Source of the DNA: Methanosphaera stadtmanae
GTDB taxonomy: Archaea; Methanobacteriota; Methanobacteria; Methanobacteriales; Methanobacteriaceae
Length of the DNA stretch: 49,957 nt
Assembly (NCBI GenBank): GCA_015062805.1
Contig: SUTQ01000017.1
Span: 1-49,957, forward strand
Direction: 5' to 3'
Shown: one piece after another, positions 31,162-40,866 of the stretch
Layout of the letters: each line of letters begins with the position of its first letter
How positions within the stretch are numbered: the first letter of the stretch is position 1
Position numbers and translations under genes: made by a program
Notes under the pieces: model-generated
What the model was told of the DNA's origin: nothing
Databases searched by the model: none
The model's input: only the letters and a program-made list of their open reading frames with translations

Positions 31162-32412
31162 TCATACATTCCTTTTCATTATTTCACGTAATACTGCAGT
31201 AGCATAACATCCTTTTGGAATGAAAAATTCAACGCTGATACCATCCTCTATTTTTTCGATGTGAGTGTCCTCAATTTTAAATCTGACACTTCTTCTTACA
31301 CCATGACTTCCCAATTTTGGTGTTTTTGGACATTCAAAAGATTCTTTTGTAATATTTTCTTCTTCAATGACTTTTCTCTCGATATCTCCCTGTTTACCCT
31401 CTGCAAGAGGAACTTTTGAACCCAATAACGGTGCGGTAGGATTCAATTTGAAGCTGTTTAAATCATCAACAATAGTGTCTTGATTAATTTCATGAACCCA
31501 ATGCTCTTCTTTATCAATGATTATATCCCCTTCAAAATATTTGTCAATGCCTATTTTAGCTCGTTCATTAACTATCTTGTTAAATAAATATGACTCATAT
31601 GCATTTACAAACATTCTCTTTAGTGGTTTTGGAAGAGATTCTATTGCTTTTATATAATCTTTTTCAACTATTTCACCATGTTTGTTTTGTGCAATCATCA
31701 ATTCCTTTATCATTGACTTTTCATATCTCATACTTTTAGGCATCAAATCATATGCCTCTTGAAGTTTTCCCTCATCATATAATTTTCTTGCTTCATATGG
31801 TTGATTATGTTCTTCTTCATTAGGATTTCCGATATATGTATCAACAGCTTTTTTAATATCCCCTTCAACAAGACATTTACCAACCAAATGTGTAGTACTT
31901 CTAACTTCACCAAAACGTTGATAACCATAATAGTTTGGCACTCCAGTAATCTTTAGAGATTCTAATACTTTTTCTGCTAGTTCCTTATCTTCTTCAGGAT
32001 TTATTGTGTTACGTATGTTTATTTTAAATTTATTTCCTTTTAACTGACCCATTCTTAGTTTTTTCTGGTTTTGTTTGATTTCCAATATTTTTACATTGTG
32101 TAAAACTTCATTAAAATCAGGTAATTCCTCCGGCGTAATATTACTTATACATAACCACTGTTTTGTGATGGCAGAACGATCTTTCATTCCTGCAAAACCC
32201 GTTCTTTTACGGCTAATATGTAACTCCCTAGCAATATCTAAAACAACATCCAAGGTAGTTCGACCATTTTTTTCCAAATGAATCCAAGTGTTAGGTCCTT
32301 CACCAGAGGGTAAATGTAATGGAACTTCATCTACAAAAAAATCTTCATTTGATTGTCTAATTACCCCTTCTGTTCCCCTATAATCTGTAATAAAAGTATC
32401 AACATTTAACAT
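31162..32412 (-). CDS. truD: tRNA pseudouridine(13) synthase TruD
   Basis: Isomerises U13 of tRNA. It has 416 residues, the archaeal TruD length, with the catalytic aspartate D78 in GFAGMKDRSAITKQW. The TruD-specific NYYGYQRFG and NAYESYLFN segments are also present. Single gene, convergent with copA 28 bases away. ATG 32412 is the family start (MLNVDTFITDYRGTEG); no strong ribosome site is visible upstream, so it may be leaderless or weakly initiated. Confidence 0.95.
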   Translation of the reverse strand: MLNVDTFITDYRGTEGVIRQSNEDFFVDEVPLHLPSGEGPNTWIHLEKNGRTTLDVVLDIARELHISRKRTGFAGMKDRSAITKQWLCISNITPEELPDFNEVLHNVKILEIKQNQKKLRMGQLKGNKFKINIRNTINPEEDKELAEKVLESLKITGVPNYYGYQRFGEVRSTTHLVGKCLVEGDIKKAVDTYIGNPNEEEHNQPYEARKLYDEGKLQEAYDLMPKSMRYEKSMIKELMIAQNKHGEIVEKDYIKAIESLPKPLKRMFVNAYESYLFNKIVNERAKIGIDKYFEGDIIIDKEEHWVHEINQDTIVDDLNSFKLNPTAPLLGSKVPLAEGKQGDIERKVIEEENITKESFECPKTPKLGSHGVRRSVRFKIEDTHIEKIEDGISVEFFIPKGCYATAVLREIMKRNV

Positions 32413-32623
32413 TAAACCAACTCATTTTAAAAATCTTATAAAAAAATCCCCTTTTTAAAAATCTATAATTAATATCTGAGAATAATTCTATTTAATTTTT
32501 TTTAATTGATGAAAAAAACTACTTTTAAAGTTCACTTAAACAAAATAAAAAATCAATACATTTATGAATTACAACGATTAAATCTATAATTATATATTTA
32601 AAATATTAATGGAGGGATAATAA
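32413..32623 (+). promoter_or_regulatory. Divergent promoter region truD / DUF1616 gene
   Basis: This 211-base AT-rich gap separates two divergent genes. A TATA-like TTATATATTTA lies at 32590-32600 and a strong Shine-Dalgarno GGAGGGA at 32611-32617. No ATG, GTG or TTG in the downstream gene frame is found at normal distance from that site. Confidence 0.45.
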
Positions 32624-33850
32624 ATAAATAATAATAATTCATCAAAAATATTAATAGCTTTAGTAATATTATCCTTAATTCCACTTATAACAAGTGTATT
32701 AAAAATTGTAAATAATTCATACCTGTTTATTGGATTATTTGCCTTGGAATTTTTAATAGTTGGAATTGTTTCAACAATGGCCATGAACCCTTTATTAAGT
32801 TTTAAAGAGATAGTTCGTAAAATTAAACAAATCATTCCTTTCGGTTTGATATTTTCATTTATTAGTACCATTATTGTATATTTCTCAAAGATGACTGTAA
32901 GCAGTGTCTTAATTTTCTTATCCATTATTGCAATAATCTTTTCAATAATTACTTATATAAGAAAACAAAGCACAATTGATAAGATTGAAAATCCTGAAGA
33001 ATATACTGAAAAACATATACGACGTATATTATATGTATTGGCGATATTCTGTGTTATAGCATATATAGGAATGGAAATTCCACCGTTTAGTGTAATCCCA
33101 TTATGGTACGGTTTATGTATTCCATTCATAGTACTACTTCCAGGATATTTGTGTGTAAATATCATAAATCCTTATAAAGATGAGATAAGGATAATGGAAC
33201 GTGTTGGAATTAGTGTGTTTATAAGTCTAGTGATTACTTCGATAATAGGATTAATATTAGTTCAAATTGAACATTTTCTCAACATGAGACATGTTTCATT
33301 AATTTTAGTTGTAGTAACTCTGATAATATTACTACCATTATATTACATCAGAATTAAAGAAAAGAAAAGTTTTGTATTATTCAGTCACCCAACAATAAAC
33401 AAATTATTTATCTTAATGACAATATTATCTTTAATTGCCGTTATCGCATCAGGTGTTCTTGTAATAAGCGGTAATAACGATAATACAAATGGTGAAAATA
33501 TATTTTTCCAAGGAAATACAAGCTTTGAAGTTAAAGGAATCCATGAAACACCCGATAGCAATGGTTATTATAACTTCACAAACAACAATAATTTGAATTT
33601 AACAGTAAGTATAATGAACAATGAACATAAAGATATGAACTATAAACTAAAGATAGAAATAATAAATGACACTACAAATAAAACATATCTAGAAGAAAAC
33701 GTTATGGTTAAAGATAACGAAACGAAGGATATTGAAACAAACATTACAATGGAAACTGGAACAAAGGACTATAAATTCATTTTATATGATGATAATAATC
33801 GCCCTTATAAAATAAGACATTTATATGTAAATGTAAATGAGGATTATTAA
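32624..33850 (+). CDS. DUF1616-type membrane protein with extracellular domain
   Basis: A membrane protein resembling the archaeal DUF1616 family. Six or more helices are followed by an exported C-terminal domain (about the last 135 residues) with several N-glycosylation sequons (NFT, NLT, NDT, NKT, NIT). The first conventional start is TTG 32744, in the middle of a membrane helix (LFIGLFALEFLIVGIV). The frame stays open upstream to ATA 32624, encoding a further helix (KILIALVILSLIPLITSVL), seven bases after GGAGGGA. I therefore take the ATA as the probable start (408 residues). DUF1616 proteins are of unknown function but recur in archaeal surface-glycan loci, as here. Confidence 0.75.
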   Translation: MNNNNSSKILIALVILSLIPLITSVLKIVNNSYLFIGLFALEFLIVGIVSTMAMNPLLSFKEIVRKIKQIIPFGLIFSFISTIIVYFSKMTVSSVLIFLSIIAIIFSIITYIRKQSTIDKIENPEEYTEKHIRRILYVLAIFCVIAYIGMEIPPFSVIPLWYGLCIPFIVLLPGYLCVNIINPYKDEIRIMERVGISVFISLVITSIIGLILVQIEHFLNMRHVSLILVVVTLIILLPLYYIRIKEKKSFVLFSHPTINKLFILMTILSLIAVIASGVLVISGNNDNTNGENIFFQGNTSFEVKGIHETPDSNGYYNFTNNNNLNLTVSIMNNEHKDMNYKLKIEIINDTTNKTYLEENVMVKDNETKDIETNITMETGTKDYKFILYDDNNRPYKIRHLYVNVNEDY

Positions 33851-33859
33851 AAAAAAAGT

Positions 33860-33880
33860 TGTAGGAATTATTTTCCTACA
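33860..33880. terminator. Bidirectional hairpin between DUF1616 gene and ugd
   Basis: A perfect 8-bp stem (TGTAGGAA / TTCCTACA) with a five-base loop. It overlaps the end of the ugd coding region and faces the convergent DUF1616 gene. An A-run at 33849-33857 gives a U-tract to the minus-strand transcript just after the hairpin. Confidence 0.6.
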
Positions 33881-35187
33881 GCATAATAATTTATTCCTAA
33901 TTCTTCCATCAAACTATTTTTAAATTGATTTCTACCATCAAAAACCATATTTTTAGACAAACATGATTTGATTTTATTAAAATCAGGACTTCTAAACTCT
34001 TTCCATTCCGTGATTATAACTAAAACATCTGAATTTTCTAGTGCAGAATACTTGTCATTGAAATAGTTTATGTCCAAATCCTTGAAATAAAATTCTTTAG
34101 CAACATCCATTGCTTTAGGATCATATGCATTGATTTTAGCTCCAGCATCAAGCAATTCTTTAATAATGGTGAGGGAAGGTGCTTCTCTCATATCATCAGT
34201 TTCAGGTTTAAAAGCTAAACCCCATATTGTAAATGTTAAACCAGAAAGATTTTCACCTAAAACCTCTTTAATTTTATTTGAAACATATTTTTTCTGATTA
34301 TTATTAACTAATTCAACACTTTTCAATAATTTAGGATCATAACCTGCATCTGTTGCAGTTTTTATCAATGCAGTGACATCCTTTGGAAAACAACTTCCAC
34401 CATAACCACATCCAGGATATAAAAAACTTGATCCTATTCTTGAATCACTACCCATTCCCTTTCGAACATTGTCAATATTTGCACCTACTTTATCACAGAT
34501 ATTGGCAATTTCATTCATGAAAGAAATTCTGTTTGCTAACATGGAATTTGATGCATATTTAGTCATTTCTGCACTTTTTATATCCATCACAATCATTCTT
34601 TCATGGTTTTTGGTAAAAGGTTCATATAATCTTGACATCATTCCAGTAGCATATTCATTGTCTGTTCCAATAACTATTCTATCTGGATGCATAAAATCAT
34701 TTACAGCATTTCCTTCTTTTAAAAATTCTGGATTAGAAACTACATGAACATTATAATCTTTGCCACGTTTAATTAATTCTTCTTTTATGATTAAATTAAC
34801 TTCATCTGCTGTACCTACAGGTACTGTTGATTTATCAACAACAATCATGTCATGAATGATTGTTTGTCCAATCTCTTTAGCAACTTGACGTACATACTGT
34901 AAATCTGCACTACCATCTTCACCCATAGGTGTTCCAACTGCAATAAAACATAATTCTGAATTGTCCAATCCTTCCTTAAGATTAGTTGTAAAATGAAGGT
35001 TTCCCCTTTCATAGTTCCTTTTGATTAATTCCTCCAATCCAGGTTCATATATTGGGATTATTCCTTGTTTCAATGATTGAATTTTTTCATCAATAACATC
35101 TACACAATATACTTCATTTCCCATGTCTGAAAAACAGGTTCCTGTAACTAATCCAACGTATCCTGTACCAATAATTGTTATATTCAT
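33868..35187 (-). CDS. ugd: UDP-glucose 6-dehydrogenase
   Basis: Oxidises UDP-glucose to UDP-glucuronate with NAD; UDP-N-acetylhexosamine dehydrogenases are close relatives. The Rossmann motif GTGYVG is at residues 7-12, the catalytic cysteine C266 in GGSCFPKD and the conserved K210 in EMTKYASN. 439 residues. ATG 35187 follows GGGAG. It is the last gene of the surface-glycan operon and supplies an acidic sugar nucleotide, implying a glucuronate-type (or derived) unit in the glycan. Confidence 0.92.
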   Translation of the reverse strand: MNITIIGTGYVGLVTGTCFSDMGNEVYCVDVIDEKIQSLKQGIIPIYEPGLEELIKRNYERGNLHFTTNLKEGLDNSELCFIAVGTPMGEDGSADLQYVRQVAKEIGQTIIHDMIVVDKSTVPVGTADEVNLIIKEELIKRGKDYNVHVVSNPEFLKEGNAVNDFMHPDRIVIGTDNEYATGMMSRLYEPFTKNHERMIVMDIKSAEMTKYASNSMLANRISFMNEIANICDKVGANIDNVRKGMGSDSRIGSSFLYPGCGYGGSCFPKDVTALIKTATDAGYDPKLLKSVELVNNNQKKYVSNKIKEVLGENLSGLTFTIWGLAFKPETDDMREAPSLTIIKELLDAGAKINAYDPKAMDVAKEFYFKDLDINYFNDKYSALENSDVLVIITEWKEFRSPDFNKIKSCLSKNMVFDGRNQFKNSLMEELGINYYAVGK

Positions 35188-35201
35188 ATTAATCTCCCTT
35201 T

Positions 35202-36779
35202 TTAGTATACTTTACATATTATAAAACGATTATTTTCAAATATTTTTTCTGATGCTTGTAACTTAATATCATTAAAATTACTATCTGTTATTTCTTTTGT
35301 AAAATAATATGATGGATAATAACTACCATTCACATATCTTACATCCAATTTTTCATAATCTGATGTATTATTCATGATAAGACTTTTATCATAAACAATA
35401 TATCCAATTTGTTCATTATTAAGTGAGTTTAAAGATGATTTTGATAACGATTTATTCGTATATACATCAAAACCATAATGTAGTGGTATTTCATCGATAC
35501 TTGAAATAACTGTACCTAAAAATAAATTATTTATTAATATCGATTTATTTCCTATAGGTTCATTTTTTAAAAAATTTATTACTTCTACTTCCTCAGATGT
35601 AGGTGGAGCAATCTGATATGTTGATTGTTCTGTTGTTGAACTATATACATTAAAAGAAGAATCATTTATATGAACCAAACACAATAAAACTGATAAAATT
35701 ATTAACAGCCCTACCAATAATTTTGTAAGTTTTAAATTCTTCTCTTTTATAGTATCCAATAAATTTGAAAATCCATAACCACCCAAAAGTGCCATAGGTA
35801 TTATTAAGTAAATCAATAACCTAAAAGTATAAACTGGAATTCCAAACCAATGCAAATTACTAAATACAAAAGCAACTAAAGCCCAAAAACTTACAAATAA
35901 AAATTCTTTCTTTTTAAATGAGAAATATAATCCTATTACTGAAAATATTAAAGAAAGCAAACCCACACATTTTATATACCTCTCCAAACCCATTGCAACT
36001 TGTCCCATAAATAAATCAAAAGGATTATTTAATATGGATATTGCTCCTGACAAAATTTGAGTTAAAATAGATGTATTTAATACAAACAGTACAACTAACG
36101 CAAACAGAGACAGGAAGAATATGGGTATTATTACATAGAGATAATATTCAATTGCATTCAAATTACGTAAAATTATTGTATTAATTACCATTAAAACGGA
36201 CAACATTATCATCAAATATACAAATGATGAAAAATGTGTAGCTAACGTCAATAAAGAAAATAATGATGTTAAAATTGAATATTTATAACTTAACTCATTT
36301 AAAGCTTTATAATAAAATAATACGGATAACATAAAAAATATCAATGCAAGAGTTTCGGGAATTGGTAAAAACATCCTGGTTACCATGAAACTTGATATTA
36401 AAATTATCCCCGCGAAAAATCCAACTTTTTCATCGTAAACCTCTTTAGCTATGAAACAAACAACAATAACATTTGCTACAAACAAAATTACCTGCAGTAT
36501 TCTTGCAGCATCAATTAAATTTGTATTAGAGATAAATGAAGTTAATATTAATAAAATATGAAATAAAGGAGGAGTACCCATACTTTTTCCGGTAGGGGCA
36601 TTCAATAAATAATCCACATTTGTTATTCCATCATGCAAATATGCCAATGAATAATTAATATGAGCATAAATATCCCAACCAAATGGGAATGTATTAGACA
36701 ACGTAACAATCAGAACAATAATTAAAGATATAATTACGGGAATAACAAAAAAATTTCGTTTAGTTACATTTAAATTCAT
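35202..36779 (-). CDS. Multi-spanning GT-C-type glycosyltransferase
   Basis: About 525 residues with ten or more hydrophobic segments and a C-terminal soluble domain. The first extracytoplasmic loop carries FGWDIYAHINYS, where an aspartate is expected in the GT-C (PMT/ArnT/STT3-like) superfamily, which uses polyprenyl-phosphate sugars outside the membrane. ATG 36779 follows AGGTGG and lies ten bases after the stop of the preceding gene; a longer frame to 36809 would overlap that gene. It could transfer a sugar to the exported glycan or to a protein. Assignment is by topology and loop motif only. Confidence 0.72.
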   Translation of the reverse strand: MNLNVTKRNFFVIPVIISLIIVLIVTLSNTFPFGWDIYAHINYSLAYLHDGITNVDYLLNAPTGKSMGTPPLFHILLILTSFISNTNLIDAARILQVILFVANVIVVCFIAKEVYDEKVGFFAGIILISSFMVTRMFLPIPETLALIFFMLSVLFYYKALNELSYKYSILTSLFSLLTLATHFSSFVYLMIMLSVLMVINTIILRNLNAIEYYLYVIIPIFFLSLFALVVLFVLNTSILTQILSGAISILNNPFDLFMGQVAMGLERYIKCVGLLSLIFSVIGLYFSFKKKEFLFVSFWALVAFVFSNLHWFGIPVYTFRLLIYLIIPMALLGGYGFSNLLDTIKEKNLKLTKLLVGLLIILSVLLCLVHINDSSFNVYSSTTEQSTYQIAPPTSEEVEVINFLKNEPIGNKSILINNLFLGTVISSIDEIPLHYGFDVYTNKSLSKSSLNSLNNEQIGYIVYDKSLIMNNTSDYEKLDVRYVNGSYYPSYYFTKEITDSNFNDIKLQASEKIFENNRFIICKVY

Positions 36780-36789
36780 AATTATCCAC

Positions 36790-38184
36790 CTAGTATGCGT
36801 TTTTATCATTTAATAAAGTAGGTATTGTCTTAACAAAAATTTTTAAATCCAAAAGTATTGACCAGTTTTCAACATAATATATGTCATATTCAATTCTTTT
36901 TACAATAGAAGTATTACCTCTAAAACCATTAATTTGAGCCCAACCAGTCATTCCAGGTTTAACATGATGTTTAATCATATATTTAGGAACTGTTTCCTTG
37001 AATTGGTTTACGAAATATGGACGTTCCGGACGTGGACCGATAAGACTCATATCCCCCTTAAGTATATTATAAAATTGAGGTAACTCATCAATACTATATT
37101 TTCGAATAATTTTTCCCACAGAAGTTATTCTAGGATCATCCTTTTTTGTCCAAACTTTATCATCAATATATTCATTTTCAGATGACATGCTTCTGAACTT
37201 ATAAATATCGAATATTTTTCCATCTTCACCAACACGCTCTTGTTTATAGATTATAGGACCTTTAGATGTAACTTTTACAAAAAAAGCTACGATTAACAGC
37301 AGAGGGGAAATAATTATTGATGTAATTATAACAAATATTATATCAAATACTCTTTTAATAATGCTGTTATAGGAAATATCCAATGGCAAATATCTGGCAC
37401 TTATCAACGGAATATTATCTAAAAGTTCAATATTTGGATGTGAAGTCAAATATCTATAATAATCCGGAACTATATCAGCACGAACTCCATTTTTTTCGCA
37501 AGTACTCATTAAAGATTCAAGTGCTTTGTAATGGCGAGGTGCTATACTAATTATTACACGATCGACAATGGTTTTTGAGTCTAAAATATTTTTTAAATCA
37601 TCCACATTACCGATTATATCTACACCATTAACAGAACCTTCTTTTTTATCATCTAAAAATCCGATTATGTGATAACCCAAATAAGAATTTTCCTTAATAG
37701 TATCAACTAAATTCTCACCAACTTCTCCTGCCCCTACAATTAAAACATATTTAATGTTAAAACCTTTTGAACGCATAGATCTTAAGAAGATTCTTATGAT
37801 TGCTCGTTCAATCGTTGCTATAATTGTATTGACAAATAAAAAACCAACTAAGAAGTTAATAGGTAAATAAACAATTCCCAAAAAAGAAACAAAGAATAAT
37901 AATAAAAATTCGATTAAATTAGCTTCTCCTATAGCATATGCTGTTGAAAAAATATATTTTTCTGTCCTTTTAGGAGTGTATAACGAAAAAATATAATACA
38001 AAAAGATATAACTAGGAATTAATATTATAAAAAAAACCAACCATGTTTCAAAACTAAAAACGACTTCCATATTAACTAGTCTACTGGCCAATATGTTAGT
38101 AACAAATAAAGATGAAATTAATAAAACAATTATATCAAACATGACGTTTAATATATTGAATAGTTGTTGGTTTTCTCTAATCAT
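36790..38184 (-). CDS. Polyprenyl-phosphate sugar-1-phosphate transferase (WcaJ/PglC type)
   Basis: An initiating enzyme for lipid-linked glycan synthesis. It has N-terminal membrane helices (about 10-135), a Rossmann domain (GAGEVG at 151-156), a further helix and the bacterial sugar-transferase domain from about residue 277. Hallmarks are KQERVGEDGKIFDIYKFRSM, DELPQFYNILKGDMSLIGPRPERP and KPGMTGWAQINGFRG. It has 464 residues, the length of the bacterial polyisoprenyl-phosphate hexose-1-phosphate transferases. This family is typical of bacteria, so acquisition by transfer is plausible, but its base composition matches its neighbours. Confidence 0.93.
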   Translation of the reverse strand: MIRENQQLFNILNVMFDIIVLLISSLFVTNILASRLVNMEVVFSFETWLVFFIILIPSYIFLYYIFSLYTPKRTEKYIFSTAYAIGEANLIEFLLLFFVSFLGIVYLPINFLVGFLFVNTIIATIERAIIRIFLRSMRSKGFNIKYVLIVGAGEVGENLVDTIKENSYLGYHIIGFLDDKKEGSVNGVDIIGNVDDLKNILDSKTIVDRVIISIAPRHYKALESLMSTCEKNGVRADIVPDYYRYLTSHPNIELLDNIPLISARYLPLDISYNSIIKRVFDIIFVIITSIIISPLLLIVAFFVKVTSKGPIIYKQERVGEDGKIFDIYKFRSMSSENEYIDDKVWTKKDDPRITSVGKIIRKYSIDELPQFYNILKGDMSLIGPRPERPYFVNQFKETVPKYMIKHHVKPGMTGWAQINGFRGNTSIVKRIEYDIYYVENWSILLDLKIFVKTIPTLLNDKNAY

Positions 38185-38251
38185 AATACCACTTTATAAT
38201 ATTTATATTATGTTTTTCATAGATAATAAAAATATTTAAAAAGAGTAATAT

Positions 38252-39118
38252 TTAAAAAGATTTTAATTTTAAGACAAATAATTTCAAATAATACAATCCC
38301 CATATACCCAAGTATGTAATAATGTTAATGATGAACGGGTCTTTTTCTTTATAATGTTTCTCATAAAAGATTTCCATTGATTTGTGGAATTCATATAATA
38401 AACGTTTATTTTTACCACTTGCGCCTTTATAATGAACAATATCATATATTCCGAAATAACAGACACAATACCCCAATTCTTTAATTTTATAACATAAATC
38501 TATATCTTCACCATACATGAAATAAGATTCGTCCAGAGCATTACATTCTACCATTACATCAGAATTTATTAACATGAAAGCTCCCACAACACAATCAACA
38601 GGATAAATTCCATTTTCATCCAAATAAGAAAGATTATACCGATTAAATCGTTTGCTATTTGGAAACAATTTAGACAAACCAGTCATCCTATAAAAAGACA
38701 CTTCAAATGTTGGAAAAGACCGTCTACAAGCCTTATCTAATGTTCCATCGGGTAAAACCACCTTACAACCCAAAACCCCAATATTTTCATTAGATTTAAT
38801 ATAATTTAATGATTCGTTAATTGTTCCTTTATTAACTATTACATCACTGTTTAACAATAAAACATATTCCCCCTTAGATTCCTTAAATGCCAAATTATTC
38901 GCTACTGCAAATCCATCATTGTTCTTATTTTTAATGAATTTTATAAAAGGATATTCCTCAAAGTCTTTAATTAATTTTTCCAAACTCCCATCAGCAGAAT
39001 CATTATCAACAATTATAATTTCATAATCAATAGCATTTACTGTATTTAATACTGAATTAATTGTTTGTTTGGTTAACGAATATGTTCTGTAATTTACTAT
39101 CAAAATTGATAAATCCAT
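38252..39118 (-). CDS. Glycosyltransferase family 2
   Basis: A GT-A fold enzyme of 288 residues: SILIVNYRT at the start, the nucleotide-binding VDNDSADGS, LLNSDV (DxD-equivalent region), a C-terminal GEDIDLCYKI acceptor segment, and a hydrophobic tail that may tether it to the membrane. It resembles rhamnosyltransferase-like GT2 enzymes of polysaccharide loci. It is eight bases downstream of the other GT2 gene in the operon. The sugar added cannot be told from sequence. Confidence 0.9.
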   Translation of the reverse strand: MDLSILIVNYRTYSLTKQTINSVLNTVNAIDYEIIIVDNDSADGSLEKLIKDFEEYPFIKFIKNKNNDGFAVANNLAFKESKGEYVLLLNSDVIVNKGTINESLNYIKSNENIGVLGCKVVLPDGTLDKACRRSFPTFEVSFYRMTGLSKLFPNSKRFNRYNLSYLDENGIYPVDCVVGAFMLINSDVMVECNALDESYFMYGEDIDLCYKIKELGYCVCYFGIYDIVHYKGASGKNKRLLYEFHKSMEIFYEKHYKEKDPFIINIITYLGIWGLYYLKLFVLKLKSF

Positions 39119-39126
39119 AAAAACAC

Positions 39127-40083
39127 CTATTTAAGATACATTAATGTACTTTTAATCATAAGAAATTCTATTTTTAAAGAGTTTGTTAAAGGAGCTTCTG
39201 TTTTTTTAAGTTTGTTTTTTGTTGATAATCCCTCTTTAACTCCAGATAAATAATATTTTCCAAGATTTTTCTTAGAAAAAAATATATATTTAATGAAGAT
39301 ACCACTAATTAAAAAGATTCCATTTAATAACTTCATCCATAATGGCATATTCTTGAAAATTAAATAAATATTATTTCTAGCAGAAATTCTTACTTTAAAT
39401 GAATTGTAACGTGATCCCGTCGTTGCACTACCATAATGATAAACGATAGCTTTAGATGAATAGTAAGACTTATAACCAGCTAACCTCGCCCTGAAACTTA
39501 AATCCATATCCTCTACATAACTTTCAAAATTTTCATCAAATAAGCCTATTTCTTCAAGAATAGACATCCTGTATAACGCTGCCCCTGCACAAGCACTGAA
39601 AACTTCTTCATCATTTAGATAATAATTTATACTTTGATTATATCCTCTCCGTTTGCTCCAACCCATTAAAGTATATTCATCGCCCACATCATCCAAAAGA
39701 TTTTTATTATGATATTGTATCATTCTAGAAGATACGGAAAAGATTTTTTGAGAAATATTGATAGTTTTAAGAAGATTTGCAATAGTGTCCTCTTCAATTA
39801 CTGTATCATTATTTAATAAAAAAACAAAATCAGTTTTGACTAACTTAATCCCTTGGTTAACTGCATATGCAAAACCCATATTTAAATCATTTTCAATCAA
39901 GGTTATTTCAGGATAATTTTCTTTAATAAAATCCACACTGCCATCTTGTGAAGCATTATCAACAATTATAACCTGACTTAAAGAAATAGAACTTGATAAA
40001 GAAATTAAAAGATTATGCAATAATTCTTTATTATTATAATTTGGAATAACTACTGATACCATAGAATCATTATTAAATCTCAT
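39127..40083 (-). CDS. Glycosyltransferase family 2
   Basis: A second GT2 enzyme (318 residues): VSVVIPNYNN, VDNASQDGS, FLLNNDT and the late VEDMDLSFRARLAGY. It also has a hydrophobic C-terminal segment that may anchor it. ATG 40083 is chosen over TTG 40086 because GGTG lies upstream at proper distance. It follows the ABC ATPase gene by 31 bases. It is related to, but clearly distinct from, the neighbouring GT2; the two probably add successive sugars. Confidence 0.9.
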   Translation of the reverse strand: MRFNNDSMVSVVIPNYNNKELLHNLLISLSSSISLSQVIIVDNASQDGSVDFIKENYPEITLIENDLNMGFAYAVNQGIKLVKTDFVFLLNNDTVIEEDTIANLLKTINISQKIFSVSSRMIQYHNKNLLDDVGDEYTLMGWSKRRGYNQSINYYLNDEEVFSACAGAALYRMSILEEIGLFDENFESYVEDMDLSFRARLAGYKSYYSSKAIVYHYGSATTGSRYNSFKVRISARNNIYLIFKNMPLWMKLLNGIFLISGIFIKYIFFSKKNLGKYYLSGVKEGLSTKNKLKKTEAPLTNSLKIEFLMIKSTLMYLK

Positions 40084-40114
40084 CAAAACACCATTTAAAA
40101 AAAAGAAAAAAAAA

Positions 40115-40858
40115 TTATAAATTTTTTACATAAGCTTCGTATTGATCACATATTTCATTAACTTCACCGGAAGCAATAATTGAACCTTTATGTAACCAGA
40201 TTGCTTTGTCACATAACTTTCTAACTTGACCAACAGAATGTGATACAAAGAGCATGGAAGCATCAGCCATCATATTATGCATCCTATCACGACATTTGGC
40301 TTGAAAAGCCATATCCCCTACAGACAAAACTTCATCTAAAATCAAGATATCCGGATTTATTGAAGTAGCGATTGAAAAAGCTAAACGAGATTTCATACCT
40401 GAAGAATAATTTTTTACAGGAACATCAATAAATTCTTCAAGTTCGGCAAATTCAACAATTTCATCAAATTTTTTAGTCATTTCAGCTCTAGAATGTCCCA
40501 AAGTAGCCCCATTTAAATAAATATTTTCTCTACCAGTATAATTTTGATTAAAACCCGCACCCAATGCAAGTAGAGGAGCCAATTCTCCAGTTACTTTAAC
40601 AGTACCAGTGGTAGGTCGTAAAACACCGGAAATAATTTTTAACAATGTACTTTTTCCAGCCCCGTTTAAACCAACAAATCCTACTTTTTCCCCTTGATAT
40701 ATTTTTAATGAAACATTATTTAATGCCCAAAATGATTGAAAACGAATTTCACGTTTAATAAATTTTATAATAAATTCTTTTAAACTATCAGTTCGCTCCT
40801 CATTTAAATTAAATTCCATTCCTACATTATTTACTTCAATTACTGTTTTTTTAGTCAT
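40115..40858 (-). CDS. Polysaccharide ABC exporter ATPase (TagH/Wzt type)
   Basis: Powers export of lipid-linked glycan. The Walker A motif is GLNGAGKST (63-71), the signature YSSGM (151-155), Walker B ILILDE (171-176), and the switch histidine is near 207. The LxxG.GFNxxxTGRENI segment is typical of the Wzt/TagH/RfbE branch. It has 247 residues, so it lacks the C-terminal glycan-binding domain that many Wzt proteins carry. It is paired with the permease gene eight bases upstream. Confidence 0.94.
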   Translation of the reverse strand: MTKKTVIEVNNVGMEFNLNEERTDSLKEFIIKFIKREIRFQSFWALNNVSLKIYQGEKVGFVGLNGAGKSTLLKIISGVLRPTTGTVKVTGELAPLLALGAGFNQNYTGRENIYLNGATLGHSRAEMTKKFDEIVEFAELEEFIDVPVKNYSSGMKSRLAFSIATSINPDILILDEVLSVGDMAFQAKCRDRMHNMMADASMLFVSHSVGQVRKLCDKAIWLHKGSIIASGEVNEICDQYEAYVKNL

Positions 40859-40866
40859 AAAATCCC

